Shown: one piece after another, positions 23,178 through 34,472 of the stretch | How positions within the stretch are numbered: the stretch's first letter is position 1 | How the letters are laid out: every line of letters begins with the position of its first letter | Source: Cephalopachus bancanus | Taxonomy: Eukaryota > Chordata > Mammalia > Primates > Tarsiidae | Assembly (NCBI GenBank): GCA_027257055.1 | Contig: JAPVLO010000097.1 | Location: 5,991,001 to 6,055,000, forward strand | DNA: 64,000 nucleotides | Reading direction: 5' to 3' | Position numbers and translations under genes: made by a program | Notes under the pieces: model-generated | What the model was told of the DNA's origin: nothing | What the model saw: the letters and a program-made list of their open reading frames with translations, nothing else | Databases searched by the model: none

Positions 23178-23474
23178 CACTAATTTCTTAATGGCTGAGT
23201 TATATGTGAGCAATGGTAAAAAAGTAAAAGTTATAATTTAGATTTATTCTCTACATTTACAAAGCTTTAGAGCTTTAGTAAATGTCACCTAACTCATGTT
23301 AGCTGCTTGAGAGTCTCTGTTCTGCTTCTATTTTCTTATGAAGATTATGGTTTCTCTCAAGCTGATCTAAAATGTGCTTCTTAGAAAAGTAGGTCTGTGC
23401 TTCCCTGTATACAAATACTTAGGTTACACAATGATTTCCCCTTCCTTCCCTAGGGTGTGGAAAGTGATGGATGT
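23178..23474. other. Unassigned sequence
   Basis: No gene or clear repeat recognised between the Alu fragment and the MIR. Confidence 0.3.
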
Positions 23475-23745
23475 AATGATAATCGCGACATTTATTGAGC
23501 ATTTACTGTGTGCCAGGCACTGCACTAAGTACGATACATTCATTCTCTCATTTAGTCCTTATGAGAACTTCTCAAGGTAGGGATTATTCTAAGAATCTCT
23601 ATTTTAGAAGAAGGAAACAAGGTTTAGAGATGCTGAGTACATTGCCTGAAGTTACTTGCTAGTAAAATTAAGAATTTATACTGGCATTCATGTCTATCTG
23701 ATACCCAAGTCTGTGCTCTTAATCACTATATTCTACCGCTAAGGA
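23475..23745 (+). repeat. MIR SINE, near full length, sense
   Basis: 'gacatttattgagcatttac', 'tgtgtgccaggcactgcact' and 'tgtgctcttaatcactatat' mark both ends of the MIR consensus, so this copy is almost complete. Confidence 0.95.
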
Positions 23746-24179
23746 TATTCTTTAAGTAGAAATATAAATGTTTACATTCAGAGAGACATATAAAGAGTTG
23801 TTTGACTTTTTTTTTCTTTTTTAGTGTTCTTTTAAAATACAAGTCCGGATCTGTGCTGCCCAGCACCCTAGGGCTCTGTGAAGTTTTTCCATTTGAACAG
23901 ATGGGGGAGCTTGTAGGCAGCTAATCTTTTCATTCTCCGCATTCTTAAAATTAGACCCAATAGCTCAGTAATAAGCACAAATATTAGCTTCTGTGACTTG
24001 GTGATGACTTGCCAAGAAGCAGAGATCCAGAAGTTTGGAGGTACTGCCAGACTTAACTAAAAAATGTACATATAGAAGAGATGCAGAAGGAGCCCACGGT
24101 CTGTGGCATCCCAGGAAGGGGCAAAGAAATGAATTTTCAAGTACTGTTTGGGCAAAATGAGATTTGTCAAATACTTACT
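23746..24179. other. Unassigned sequence
   Basis: No gene or repeat recognised. Confidence 0.3.
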
Positions 24180-24276
24180 AGAAGGCAGCTTGAGACAGTA
24201 GAAAGAACACTGTGTTTAGAGGCAGACCATCTTGGGTTCAAATCTGATCCCATGAGGGAAGGATTTTTTGTTTGTT
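24180..24276 (-). repeat. MIR SINE, antisense (left of Alu)
   Basis: 'gacagtagaaagaacactgt' and 'gaccatcttgggttcaaatc' match the reverse-complemented 3' side of MIR. The element is split by the Alu at 24289-24584. Confidence 0.7.
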
Positions 24277-24288
24277 TCGTTCGCTCTA

Positions 24289-24584
24289 TTTTTTTTTTTT
24301 TTTTAGAGTTGGAGTCTCACTCTGTCGCCCAGATTGGAGTGCAGTGGCATGCTCCCAGCCACTGCAGCCTCGACCTGCTGGGCTCCGGCGATCCTTCTGC
24401 CTCAGCCTTCCAAGTAGCTGGAACTACGGGTGCGCGCTACCATGCCCGGCTAATTTTTTTTATTTATTGTAGAGATGAGGTCTCGCCAAGTTGCCCAGGC
24501 AGGTCTCGAACCCGCGGGCTCAGGCAATTCACTCACCTCGGCCTCCCAAAACATGGGATTACAGGCTGAGCCACCGAGCCCAGC
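24289..24584 (-). mobile_element. Alu SINE, derived type without the deletion, antisense
   Basis: T tract at 24289-24304, 'gttggagtctcactctgtcg', linker 'atttattgtagagatgaggt', then 'tcgccaagttgcccaggcag' (no 5-nt deletion). Imperfect target duplication 'tcgttcgctcta/tcgttcactctt' at 24277-24288 and 24585-24596. The 162-codon frame at 24081-24569 reads through it and is not a gene. Confidence 0.95.
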
Positions 24585-24720
24585 TCGTTCACTCTTTATT
24601 CCTAGTACACTACCTGGTACACAATATGCCCTCAGTATTTGCTGAATGAGTAAATGAGCACATTAATAACTTACTGAATCCTCAGTGTTCTCATCTAAGT
24701 AATGGGTGTTTGTCAGAAGT
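24585..24720 (-). repeat. MIR SINE, antisense (right of Alu)
   Basis: 'cctagtacactacctggtac' and 'ctcagtatttgctgaatgag' resemble the reverse MIR 5' end; 'gttctcatctaagtaatggg' is a MIR-like stretch too. The order is somewhat scrambled, so two MIR fragments are possible. Confidence 0.5.
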
Positions 24721-25235
24721 TATCAGCTTTAGAGTTTCAAACAAACAAAAGTCTTATAATTACAAAACCAATTATGTTTCTCTGACTCCATTCCAATTTA
24801 TGAATGACTTTTAGAACTCTTCATTTTGTCCTTCCTGACTCATAAACACCAAATTATTCACTTTCTACCACCTACCACCTGCCAATTTTCTCTCCACTGT
24901 AGGAATATTTCCCGCAGTGGCCTTGGCTCTCAATACCCCAGGTGACACTGCCATCTTTAAACTTTTTCAGTGCCAAACTGGACTGCAGCTGCCCCCAGAT
25001 CAAAGTTACCACCTATCAATAAAAGTCCCAAAGGAAACAGAGGTTACACTCAGGTTGAGATAAGTTTAAAAGATTGTTTAAAGTTATTTAGAAAGGGACT
25101 ATTTCTAAAGTGCACAGTGGAAGTGGAGACAGCAGACCACAAAAGGTAATGTGGTCATCCCAAGCTAGTCATAGGAGAGTTGTTATCGTTGTCATCATCT
25201 CACTCCACACGGGAAGAGACAGGGGAGTGAGCAGT
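24721..25235. other. Unassigned sequence
   Basis: No gene or clear repeat recognised. Confidence 0.3.
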
Positions 25236-25545
25236 TATAGGAACTGGCATGCTGTTGGAATATGTCTCACTTCAAATGCTAGCACCTTTGGGAAGTTTTC
25301 CTGACACCCCCAGGCCAACTTTGGCCCTCCTTCCCCTGTGTTCTTACTGGGCTCTGCCTTATTCCTGTGGCAACTATACATTGAAATTTTCTTATATTTG
25401 TCTCCCTGCTAGACTGTAAGAAGGACCTGAGTGTATCTGTTTACCTTTGTTTTCCCAGTATCTAACCCAAGACCAACACAAACTAGACTTTTAAACCAGG
25501 TATCTTGAATGGTGAGACAAGTGGATTAATGAATGAATGCCTGTC
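25236..25545 (+). repeat. L2 LINE 3' end, sense
   Basis: 'gtctcacttcaaatgctagc', 'ctgctagactgtaagaagga', 'cctgagtgtatctgtttacc' and 'gtggattaatgaatgaatgc' are in L2 3'-end order. Confidence 0.8.
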
Positions 25546-25677
25546 CTAATAAAAGGAAAAACAATCATATTCAAAGCCTCAGTCATGCCTTTGTGTCCAA
25601 ATATTAGAAATATTATTCTCTTTAAATCAATGTAGTAAATATTTCTAATAAAATTTTTATGAAAAATGCCAGGTGTG

Positions 25678-25967
25678 GTGGCTCACACTTGTAATCCCAA
25701 AGCTTTGGGAGGTTGAGGCAGAAGGGTCGCTTGAGGCAAGAGTTCATAACCAGCCTGGACAGCATAGCGAGACCCCATTTGTACATAAAACACAAAATAT
25801 TAGCTGGGTGTGATAGGCCATACCTATAATCCTAGCTACTCAGGAAGCTGAGGTGAGAAGACTGCTTGAGCCCAGAAGATTGAGGCTGCAGTGAGCTATG
25901 ATTACTTATGCCACAGCACTCCAGTTTGGGCGACAGAGCTAGATCTTGTCTTTATTTAAAAAAAAAA
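25678..25967 (+). mobile_element. Alu SINE, older dimeric type, sense
   Basis: Starts 'gccaggtgtggtggctcaca', has 'cagcctggacagcatagcga' and 'gctactcaggaagctgaggt', and ends in an A-rich tail. It keeps ancestral features and lacks the 'aataaatcaaaaa' linker. A younger Alu landed just downstream of its tail. Confidence 0.95.
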
Positions 25968-25985
25968 CATAAAAAATGTGCTTAA

Positions 25986-26265
25986 GCCGGACTTGGTGGC
26001 TCAGCCTATAAAACCATGCTTTGGGAGGCTGAGGTGAGTGGACTGCCTGAGCCCGCGCGTTCAAGACCCGCCTGGGCAACCTGGCGAGACCTCATCTCTA
26101 CAATAAATCAAAAACTTGCCGGGCGTGGTAGCGCGCGCCTGTAGTTCCAGCTACTTGGAAGGCTGAGGCAGAAGCATCGCTGGACCCCAGCAGGTCGAGG
26201 CTGCGGTGGCCAGGAGCAGCCACTGCACTCAGTCTGGGCAATGGAGTGACTCCAACTCAAAAAAA
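25986..26265 (+). mobile_element. Alu SINE, derived type without the deletion, sense
   Basis: Starts 'gccggacttggtggctcagc', reads 'cctgggcaacctggcgagac' and 'ctacaataaatcaaaaactt', ends 'gactccaactc' plus A tail. A direct repeat 'aaaaaatgtgcttaa' flanks it (ending 25985 and at 26266-26280). It sits in the A-rich 3' flank of the older Alu. Confidence 0.97.
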
Positions 26266-26280
26266 AAAAAATGTGCTTAA

Positions 26281-26551
26281 ATTAAAACTATCACTCCTCT
26301 CCCACCAGGCCCTACATATAACAAAAGTGTTAAAAGGTATCTCCCCTGACTCTTTATATATAATTACACGCACTTTTAAAAACATAATAGTTATAATACT
26401 CTTTTGAGAATACAATGATATAATGTAGATATTGTTCTATAGCATTACATAATTTGACATTTTTTTAGACTTAAAAGTATTTTTTAATACAAGATACATA
26501 TAAATCAAAATATAACTTTCAAACTTAATTAACTAGAAAAATAATGAATTT
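26281..26551. other. Unassigned AT-rich sequence
   Basis: No gene or repeat recognised. Confidence 0.3.
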
Positions 26552-26768
26552 CTTTTTTCATATTTTAAAGATGTAGGGTACAATTCAGGATTAGGTATAC
26601 AAGTGGACATGGTACAGTTAAAGTTTGGGCTTCCCTTTGGAGGCCCAAACTTTGCCTGATTTGAGATTAGGTACCCTTAGTGATGTGTCCCACCCACCCC
26701 AGCAGTATCCCACTATGCCAGTCCCTTTCTTATAGTGTTATGGTAAATGTTCAGGGTTCGCTTATGTG
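26552..26768 (-). mobile_element. L1 3' end (younger group), antisense, 5'-truncated
   Basis: 'aaagatgtagggtacaattc', 'aggattaggtatacaagtgg' and 'cccactatgccagtcccttt' give the reverse complement of the 3' UTR shared by at least five other L1 fragments in this window. The T-rich left end is the decayed poly(A). It contains a hairpin absent from the sister copies (see findings). Confidence 0.85.
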
Positions 26769-26854
26769 ACCCTATTATTTTTAATTTCTGCTTGCCTCCC
26801 AGGCCTGACAGTGAAGGCAAAAACCATAAAAAGAGAGGATGCGGGCTCAAAAAT

Positions 26855-27035
26855 GAGGAAACCGGGCTCAGCACTCCCCATCTCTGTGATCCTGGACATG
26901 TTAACATCTGGAAGCCTCAGTCTCCATCATCTGCTGTGGCCTTATCTTACCAGAGTGCTGGGAGGACTAAACAAACAGCATAGCACTGGCACATGGAAGT
27001 GCTCACTGACCACTAGCCAAGGTTATTATTATCGC
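26855..27035 (-). repeat. MIR SINE, antisense
   Basis: 'gtgatcctggacatgttaac', 'gaagcctcagtctccatcat' and 'gtgctgggaggactaaacaa' match reverse-complemented MIR. The overlapping 128- and 78-codon frames are chance. Confidence 0.65.
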
Positions 27036-27220
27036 ATCCTTTTATTACCCAAACATTGTAAACAAATACAAGCAAATGACAAAGTAGGAAAAATATTCAT
27101 AAAACATATGATAGGCAAAAGTATTATTACTAAGAAAAGAATAATCTATTAGAAAAGGGAGCCAAGAGATAAATAGAAGAAATAGTAATGCCCTATGAGC
27201 ATATAAAAATATTCAATCTC
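27036..27220 (+). repeat. Old L1 ORF2 3' part, sense (left of Alu)
   Basis: 'gcaaatgacaaagtaggaaa', 'aaaagggagccaagagataa' and 'aatgccctatgagcatataa' resemble the sense ORF2 3' end of old L1. Confidence 0.65.
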
Positions 27221-27489
27221 AGCCGGGCTCGGTGGCTCAGCCTGTAATCCCGCACCTTTGGGAGGCTGTGAGTGGATTGCCTGAGCCCGCGGGTTTGAGA
27301 CCCGCCTGGGCAGCGAGACCTCATCTCTACAATAAATCAAAAAATCAGCCGGGCGTGGTAGCACACGCCTGTAGTTCCAGCTACTCGGAAGGCTGAGGCA
27401 GAAGGATCGCCAGAGCCCAGCAGGCGAGGCTGCGGTGGCCGGGAGCCTCCAGTCTGGGCAACCGAGTGAGACTCCAACTCAAAAAAAAA
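27221..27489 (+). mobile_element. Alu SINE, derived type with the 5-nt deletion, sense
   Basis: Starts 'agccgggctcggtggctcag', reads 'cctgggcagcgagacctcat', 'aataaatcaaaaaatcagcc' and 'gactccaactc'. Target duplication 'attcaatctc' at 27211-27220 and 27490-27499. Two small internal losses shorten it. Confidence 0.97.
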
Positions 27490-27800
27490 ATTCAATCTCT
27501 TTAATAAAAAAAAAAGTTGGAACAATAATATTACATAGACAGCATGTTTCCTAAATGGCACTTTAGAAATAAAATTTAGAGTAAACATAGTGCAGGGAAA
27601 TAGGCATTTAGTACTCTTGACATTCACGTTAGACACTTTGAAAAACACTTTGATCCATCAATTCCACTCCACTGATTTGGGTTAAGGAAGGGTCATGGAT
27701 GTGCTTGAAGGTGCATTTATATGAACACTCCTTACAGTGTTGTATGATAGGATGGCCTCTCCCCAAAATACAGTAAATATCTTGCACCTCTCTAAAAGGG
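27490..27800 (+). repeat. Old L1 ORF2 3' part, sense (right of Alu)
   Basis: 'tttgatccatcaattccact' and 'atatgaacactccttacagt' resemble the sense L1 'ttgacccagcaattcc ... cattgcagcattgtttg' region. A frame is not maintained. Confidence 0.6.
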
Positions 27801-27822
27801 AATTTAAAAAGCTTTGGCATTT

Positions 27823-27850
27823 AAACACACACACACACACACACACACAA
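27823..27850 (+). repeat. (AC)n microsatellite, 14 units
   Basis: Uninterrupted AC dinucleotides following 'ttggcatttaa'. Confidence 0.97.
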
Positions 27851-27959
27851 TATGAAGCTATTGTGGAGTCCATCGTTTTTGCTTCCATTTTCCACCTCTA
27901 AAGTCACTAACATTTGACTTCAGCTCCCATCATTCTTTTGAAACTTTTATATTAAACTC

Positions 27960-29946
27960 ATCACTGGTCAGAAAAGGGACTTTTTTTTTCCAGATCATAT
28001 CTCTGCCACACTTAGCACTTTGATTGCTTCCTTCTTTTTTTCCTCAACTTTGTATTATGAAAATTTTCAAGCCTACAGAAAAGCTGAAAGAAATAGCTCA
28101 ATGAGCATCTATAAGGCAGTTATCAAGACGGACCAATTGTTACGCATTTCCGTAAATACTACTCACCCTGTTCCCACTTGGTGTGTGTTCACGTATATAT
28201 TTAACAATAAGTTGTAGACATCATGACATCTCACTCCTCAATGTTTCAGTACATTGTTCCTAAGAATAAGGGCAATCTTCTACATAGCAAATCCATCGTC
28301 ATACCTAGGAAAGGTAATAAATAATTCCATAATGTTACCTGATGTCCAGTCCATATTCAGATGTCTCCAGTTAGCCCAAGAATGACTTCTACAACTTTTC
28401 ATCCCTGAGCCAGAATCTAATCAGTATTCAAACACTGAATTTTGTTTTCATGTTTCTTTATTCTTTTGGAATATAGGCTGGTCCCATAGCCTTTTTTTTT
28501 TTCCATGACGCTGAATTATTTAGGAGTTCCAGTCAGTTATCTTTCAGAACGCCTTGCTTTCTAAATGCTTCCTCATAGCATTGCTCAAAGGGTTCTTTCT
28601 TCAGTGAACTAGTAGCTAGTTTTAGAAAACAGCTTGAACATTTTTGACACTGATATCTCATAGGTAAGCTGTCTATTTCATATGTTTTGTCACTTGTTTC
28701 ATAATAATGGTGCCAAGTTTGGTCACTTTGTTAAAAGTGTGAACAACAGATCTCTGAAGTTTAAAAGTACATTATTTCTTTGCAATTATAAAGAAATCTG
28801 TGAAATAATATTTGCACAATGATAACATCCCACTTTAGAATCCATTAACTATTCCTGCCTGAATTCTTTACTACACTAGAGATTTTAAACTTTTTTTCTT
28901 AATCCTGTCATTTCTTCTACATTTACTAGATAACATTCTTTAGTAAGAAACTTTCTATACTGTCAATTTCCCCCTTTTCTCCTTTTTACTGTGATGAGAG
29001 ACCATGAGCTCACTGATTTTTTAACAGTGATTTTTGATTAACATTATTTTTATGCAATGTATTACAATAAATTATAACCACTTTTCTTTCTGGCATGCCC
29101 ATTTTTTTCTAACATGAACAGTGAACAACTCTTTAAGCTAGCTTCTGTGTCTTCTTGGTATGACCTCATTAGATTTGAGCTCTTTAGGTTGCTGGTAAAG
29201 AGAAATATCCTTCCCCTGCTCCAGCCCTAAAATAAGTAACTCTAAAGAGCTCTGGCTCCTTTGTGGTGGAAAGCATGTAGAGACCAAGATCTGAGTGTGG
29301 GGTGCTCAGTGCTACTATAGGGTTTGTTTTTTCTAGACTATGAGTTCATATGAATATTTTTCATTGAAATTTAGAGTTTCTTTTTGTCACTTTTTTTTGT
29401 TGCTACACTGGAAATTTTAGTTCCTAATAACACTAACATATTTACTTATTTTTAAATCCTACAATGTACTTAAAATAGTCTCAGAATTAGAATGTTAATA
29501 TTATTATTGATAATAAGTCTACTGGGTGACACAATTTATTTCTGGTACTTTTGTTTTTGGAATATAAATCATAAAGATGTATAAAGTACTATATTCACAG
29601 TTACTTGCTATCATTTTTTTCTCCATGATTTTCTTACCAGTTTGGTAGGGAGTAGGTTCATTTCTGTGTTCAATTTTAGGATTTACCTCTATATTTGGTT
29701 TTATATTTTGAAAATGTAAAGTATGTACATGGTTCAAAAATCACAACTATATGAAAGGGTATCTTCAGAGAAGTCTCACTCCCAAACTGATCCATTCCAT
29801 TTTGTCCATCCATACCCTTCCCCATAAATAAGCATTTTCACTAGTCTCTGATCTGTTTTCTATTTCCTTTTGCAAATATAACCATATAGACATATATGTA
29901 GCCTTATCTCAGTGAGATTTACCTGACTTTTTTAAATAACTAAATA
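27960..29946 (-). repeat. Old L1 (L1M-type) 3' region, antisense (left of Tigger)
   Basis: 'gaaaattttcaagcctacag', 'ttacctgatgtccagtccat', 'aggagttccagtcagttatc', 'cttctgtgtcttcttggtat' and 'gagaagtctcactcccaaac' follow the reverse-complemented 3' region of an old L1. It continues beyond the DNA transposon at 29949-30535. Confidence 0.75.
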
Positions 29947-30537
29947 TAGTCATAGACCACATAATGATGTTTCCCTCAATGATGAGCTGCATATATGCCA
30001 GCGGTCCCTTAAGATAATAGTGGAGCTGAAAATTTTCTATTACCTAATGATGTAGCCATGATAACATTGAAACACAATTACTTTTGTTTAAATTAAATTT
30101 GGTGTAGCCTAAGTGTGTAATGTTTATAAAGCCTATAGTAGTTCACAGTAATCACTTAGGCCTTCACATTCACTCACCACTCACTCACTGACACCAAGAG
30201 CAACTTCCAGTCCTGCAAGCTCCATTCATAGTTAAGTGCCCTATACAGGCATACCATTTTTTACCTTGGAATATCATATTTTTATTGTACCTTTTCTGTG
30301 CCTCGATATGCAAATACCTACCATTATATTACAATTGCCTACAATATTCAGTACAGTAACAGGCTGTACAGTTGTATAACCTAGGAGCAATAGACTATAC
30401 CATATGGCCCAGGTGTGTCATAGGCTATACCATCTAGGTTTGTGTAAGTATACTTTATGATATTCACACAGTGACAAAACTGCTTAATGACACATTTCTC
30501 AGAACTCATTCCTGTCATTAAGCAACACATGACTGTA
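29947..30537. mobile_element. Tigger-type DNA transposon, internally deleted
   Basis: The right end 'cattaagcaacacatgactg' is the inverted form of a Tigger1-like terminus, and the left end reads 'gtcatagaccacataatgat'. TA dinucleotides flank it (29947-29948 and 30536-30537), as expected for the Tc1/mariner superfamily. Internal landmarks are 'ttccagtcctgcaagctcca' and 'tcataggctataccatctag'. The transposase region is missing, so this is a non-autonomous copy. Confidence 0.85.
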
Positions 30538-30795
30538 GTCCTCCATTGAGTGGATGTACTTATAGTTATTTTCAATGGATTGTTTCTGGTCTTTTGTTGT
30601 GACTTATAATGCTATAATGAATAACTGTATGCATTTTTTTATATCGTGGAGGTGTATTTTCAAGGTAAACTAGAAGAATCAAAGAGCTGAATCAAAGGGC
30701 AAATTCATAAGTTATCTTATTAGATATTGATAAATTCTCCTCCTAAGGGATCGTGCTTCTACTACAAGCATTATAATAGTGCATCTTCTCTATGT
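30538..30795 (-). repeat. Old L1 3' region, antisense (right of Tigger)
   Basis: 'ctccattgagtggatgtact', 'ttttcaaggtaaactagaag' and 'gatattgataaattctcctc' continue the L1 interrupted by the Tigger element ('tccattgtgtggatgtaccat ... tatcttcagggtaaattcc'). Confidence 0.8.
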
Positions 30796-31010
30796 CTTAA
30801 TTTTCTTGATACTCATGACATCACACCCTTGTTAAATTTCTTATACATTTGAGGACATTCTTCTTTGTCTTTCTGAACTCCTCTGCCTCTTATCACATCT
30901 CAGTTTTCTTTCTTCTCACCTTATGCATTCTCCCTGATTAATATTATTCATTGTTCATATCAATTAACACCAGTACACTGATAACTTCCATGCCTACCTT
31001 TGCAGTCCAG
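30796..31010. other. Unassigned sequence
   Basis: No clear feature; possibly an upstream L2 portion. Confidence 0.3.
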
Positions 31011-31400
31011 ACAGCTCCCTGGAGCTTCAGACTCCTGTATTCATCAGCCTGCTTAACATTTCCATCCTTTGATGTCCCTTAGGTATTGAAGCCATGAACA
31101 AAATGGAACTCATTAACTTACCCTCTAAAACTGCTCCTTGGATAGCAAACATCAAACTTTCAACCTGCTAGTTGTCCCGATTTCTCTCTTTCACTTACCC
31201 ATCAAACAGTCAGTTTTACCTCCTGCACGTCTCTGGAATGGGTCTCTTCTCTACATCCTAACAGCACTTGCCCTCTCTTGGGTCCTCCTCAGCTCTCTGT
31301 GAGAGGACTGCAGTGATCTTCTAGCTTATTCTCTGCCTCCACCCCAGTCCTGCAAATCAGCCTAACACAAATGCTACAGTGAGATTTTTTTAAATAGATT
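31011..31400 (+). repeat. L2 LINE fragment, sense
   Basis: 'ggagcttcagactcctgtat', 'caaaatggaactcattaact', 'ttttacctcctgcacgtctc' and 'aggactgcagtgatcttcta' match the L2 order. Confidence 0.7.
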
Positions 31401-33130
31401 TTTAAATTCTACATCTCTTAGAGTGAAGAGCATTGAACTCACTTTTTATAATCACTGCAGAATTGCTAATCAATAAAACTGATCTAGATTCCATACATGC
31501 TGTGATGTGTGTGAAAAAAACCCTTAGTCACTCAAAATGAAAAGTAGTATTCATAGACTGCTTTCTGAAATGAACCCTTCCCAGAATCAGTACTGTTAGA
31601 GAAAGCACAATATATCTGGTTATTTGAACCAAGAGTCAGCATCATGCTATCATAACTAGTTTCTTACATGGCAAAGATTTCCTAAACAAAGAAAAAAGAA
31701 GAATTTCTATGAGTAGTGAATTTAATCAAAGTCAAGAAAGGATTTTCTAGTTGTTTAAGATTGTAACTTGTGACTCAAACTCCCAAAGAATTATTAACAT
31801 AAACCTGGGTAAGAGAAAGATGGATTGAGCAAGGTAGTAGGACAAAATAAATTACCACCATAAATGATTTATGTATTCATTATACCACTCTAGAAAACTT
31901 AGCACTTGCCTATAACATAAAACTCTAAAGATTTGGGTTTATGTCCTCTGTTCTTCTGAGGAAAAAAAGAAGAATCGAAGATTTTAAAATAGAAAATTAC
32001 ATGACAATTCATGTATAAAATGGTTTAGTACTTCATAGGCTTAGGTTACTTGTTCAAGTTATTAACTTTCATTGCAACAATGAAATTTGACCAAAGGTAT
32101 ATATTTTCCAAATAGAAGGAAAACAAATTTATTCTGTCACCAATGTGAATCAGAATATAAACACATTTTCATGCAAAGTAAAATAACAGTAAGCTTCAGA
32201 AAACAAAAATTATTTTTTATAGAAAGCAAGAAGCTAGGAATCAACTTTGATTTCAATGAATGTAAACCGATTTCCTCCTAATTACTATTAATGATTTAGA
32301 ATAAATAAGAATCTTGTTAGAGAAGAATTATTTATGGTACAACCATAGATCACGTCCAACTTTATCATTTCTATGATTTCTTTTAGTGTTTTTTTAAAAG
32401 CTAAGAAATTAATAGATTCTCACCACAGAATTAATTTTATGACACCCCCTACCCCCTGCAAAGCCATCACACTCCCACCCCCAAGGGGAATTAGAATTAG
32501 AATACTTAGGACTTCTAAAACAAGTAAACAAATGAAAAATACCCACAAATGCCAAAACATACACACAAAATATAGGGAGATTATATTAAAGTATCAAAAT
32601 TATAAGACTACCTCTGCTGTTGGAACTATATAGGAAAATATCTGGTAGGTTGACACTGTGAAGTGTCACCATGAAGAGGGTGCTACCTGGAGCAACCTAA
32701 GAGCTGCCTATTTATACTTGGTCTCTGCTGCCTGTACCACAGCTCACCACATGCCACAGGGCTACCCACTGGCACAGAGGGTCTGTTGAGAAAGGCAGAC
32801 TCTTTGATTTTTCTCTCTGCAGAACCTTAATCTACACTATCCAAACAAACTCTCTGGAGGTATGTTTATATCACATAGAAAGAGCTGAAACTAAAGACCA
32901 CAGGACATGAGCAATCCTTTCAACTAGTTCTAGGCTTAAGTAGCTGACTGTTGGTGCATGGAAAAGAGAAAATTGAAAAATATCCATATTTACTGTCTAT
33001 AATCCCTAGTACTCTGAAAGTTAGCTGAGAAGAAAAACCAGCTGTCCCATTTAGCTATTAGGTTTTGTTGTTGTTTTGGTTTTGTTTCTAGAAAAAACAA
33101 TCTTGCTTCAATTTGCAGGAAAAAACAATT
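31401..33130. other. Unique sequence without recognisable repeat
   Basis: About 1.7 kb with no recognisable gene or repeat. Small open frames at 32087-32281 and 32373-32633 lack domains. A (GTT)-rich stretch lies at 33064-33087. Confidence 0.35.
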
Positions 33131-33144
33131 GCACTACATTTTTA

Positions 33145-33437
33145 TTTTATTTTATTTTATTTTGAGTTGGAGTCTCACACTGTCACCCAGACTGCAGTGC
33201 AGTGGCCACTCCCGGCCACCACAGCCTTGACCTGCTGGGCTCTGGCGATTCTTCCGCCTCAGCCTTCCAGGTAACCGGAATTACAGGCATGCGCTACCAC
33301 GCCCGGCTGATTTTTTGATTTATTGTAGAGATGAGGTCTCGCTGCCCAGGCGGGTCTCGAACCCGCGGGCTCAGGCAATCCACTCACCTCAGCCTCCCAA
33401 AGGCGCGGGATTACAGGTTGAGCCACCGAGCCCGGCT
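33145..33437 (-). mobile_element. Alu SINE, derived type with the 5-nt deletion, antisense
   Basis: (TTTTA)n at the left end, 'gttggagtctcacactgtca', 'tgatttattgtagagatgag', 'gtctcgctgcccaggcgggt' (deletion form). Target duplication 'gcactacattttta/gcgctacattttta' at 33131-33144 and 33438-33451. It shares 'gactgcagtgcagtgg' with the Alu at 49819-50129. Confidence 0.97.
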
Positions 33438-33506
33438 GCGCTACATTTTTAAAAATCCATTTGATTAAAAAAAAAAAAAGCTAGAATAGAATGTCTCACC
33501 ATTTTC

Positions 33507-33830
33507 TTTTTTATTTATTTATTTTTATTTTAGAGTTGTGGGGTACATGTCCCACCCACCCCCCAACCCCTGGTAATGAACTTGGTACCCAGTGGTTGGT
33601 TGTGTGCTCCTTTTCTCCCTTCCCTTCCTCCCTCCTTTAGCAGTGCATTTGTTTTTCCCACCTCTGTGCTCATGTGCCTAATGTTTAGGACCCACTTCTA
33701 CGTGATAACATGTGGTATTCAGTTTTTTGTTTCTGTGATAGTTAACTTAGAACGCTGGACTCCAGCTTCACCTATGTTACTGCAATGGGCATGATTTCGT
33801 TCTTCTTTATGGCTGTATAGTATTCAATCA
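33507..33830 (-). mobile_element. L1 3' end (younger group), antisense, 5'-truncated
   Basis: 'gagttgtggggtacatgtcc', 'aatgtttaggacccacttct', 'gataacatgtggtattcagt' and 'ctttatggctgtatagtatt' match reverse-complemented L1 3' UTR and the end of ORF2. It has a T-rich left end. Confidence 0.85.
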
Positions 33831-34154
33831 TGTCTTGCCACTTTCTAAAGTCAAAAAGAATGCACAGTGGAAAATTTACTCTTGATCAGCATATGAATCC
33901 TACCATAAAAGTTCCTGAGATCCGGAGTCTACCATTGACTGATTGCATAATTTATAGTTTCCCAGGCTCTTTACTAAGGCTTTGGGTGGTCACTAGAGAT
34001 CATTAGAAGCTGAAAGTACTTGGGATCTGCAAACTTAATAAGAAATTAACAAAACTCAGTCATTTTGGAGAGTATAACGGATATAAAGAAAATAAAATTG
34101 ATTTAATGCTAAAATGTTAGGTGTCATATCACAATTTACCCTAAGTGGTATAAA
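33831..34154. other. Unassigned sequence
   Basis: No gene or repeat recognised. Confidence 0.3.
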
Positions 34155-34165
34155 AGGTAAAACAA

Positions 34166-34462
34166 GCTGGGATCGGTGGCTCAGCCTGTAATACCGCGCC
34201 TTTGGGAGGCGGAGGTGAGTGGATTGCCTGAGGCCGCGGGTTGGAGACCCGCCTGGGCAACTTGGCGAGACCTCATCTCTACAATAAATCAATAATTAGC
34301 CGGGCATGGTAGCGCACGCCTGTAGTTCCAGCTACTTGGAAGGCTGAGGCGGAAGGATCGCCGGAGCCCGGCGGGTCGAGGCTGCGGTGGCCGGGAGCGG
34401 CCACTGCACTCCAATCTGGGCGACAGAGTGTGACTCCAACTCAAAAAAAAAAAAAAAAAAAT
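34166..34462 (+). mobile_element. Alu SINE, derived type without the deletion, sense
   Basis: Starts 'gctgggatcggtggctcagc', reads 'cctgggcaacttggcgagac' and 'ctacaataaatcaataatta', ends 'gactccaactc' plus a pure A tail. Target duplication 'aggtaaaaca' at 34155-34164 and 34463-34472. It lies about 730 bp from an Alu of opposite orientation. Confidence 0.97.
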
Positions 34463-34472
34463 AGGTAAAACA

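Noticed and set aside
24081..24569. 162-codon open frame, the longest in the window
   Set aside because: It runs from unique/MIR sequence into an antisense Alu, and its second half is the familiar Alu-encoded peptide pattern. There is no host domain.
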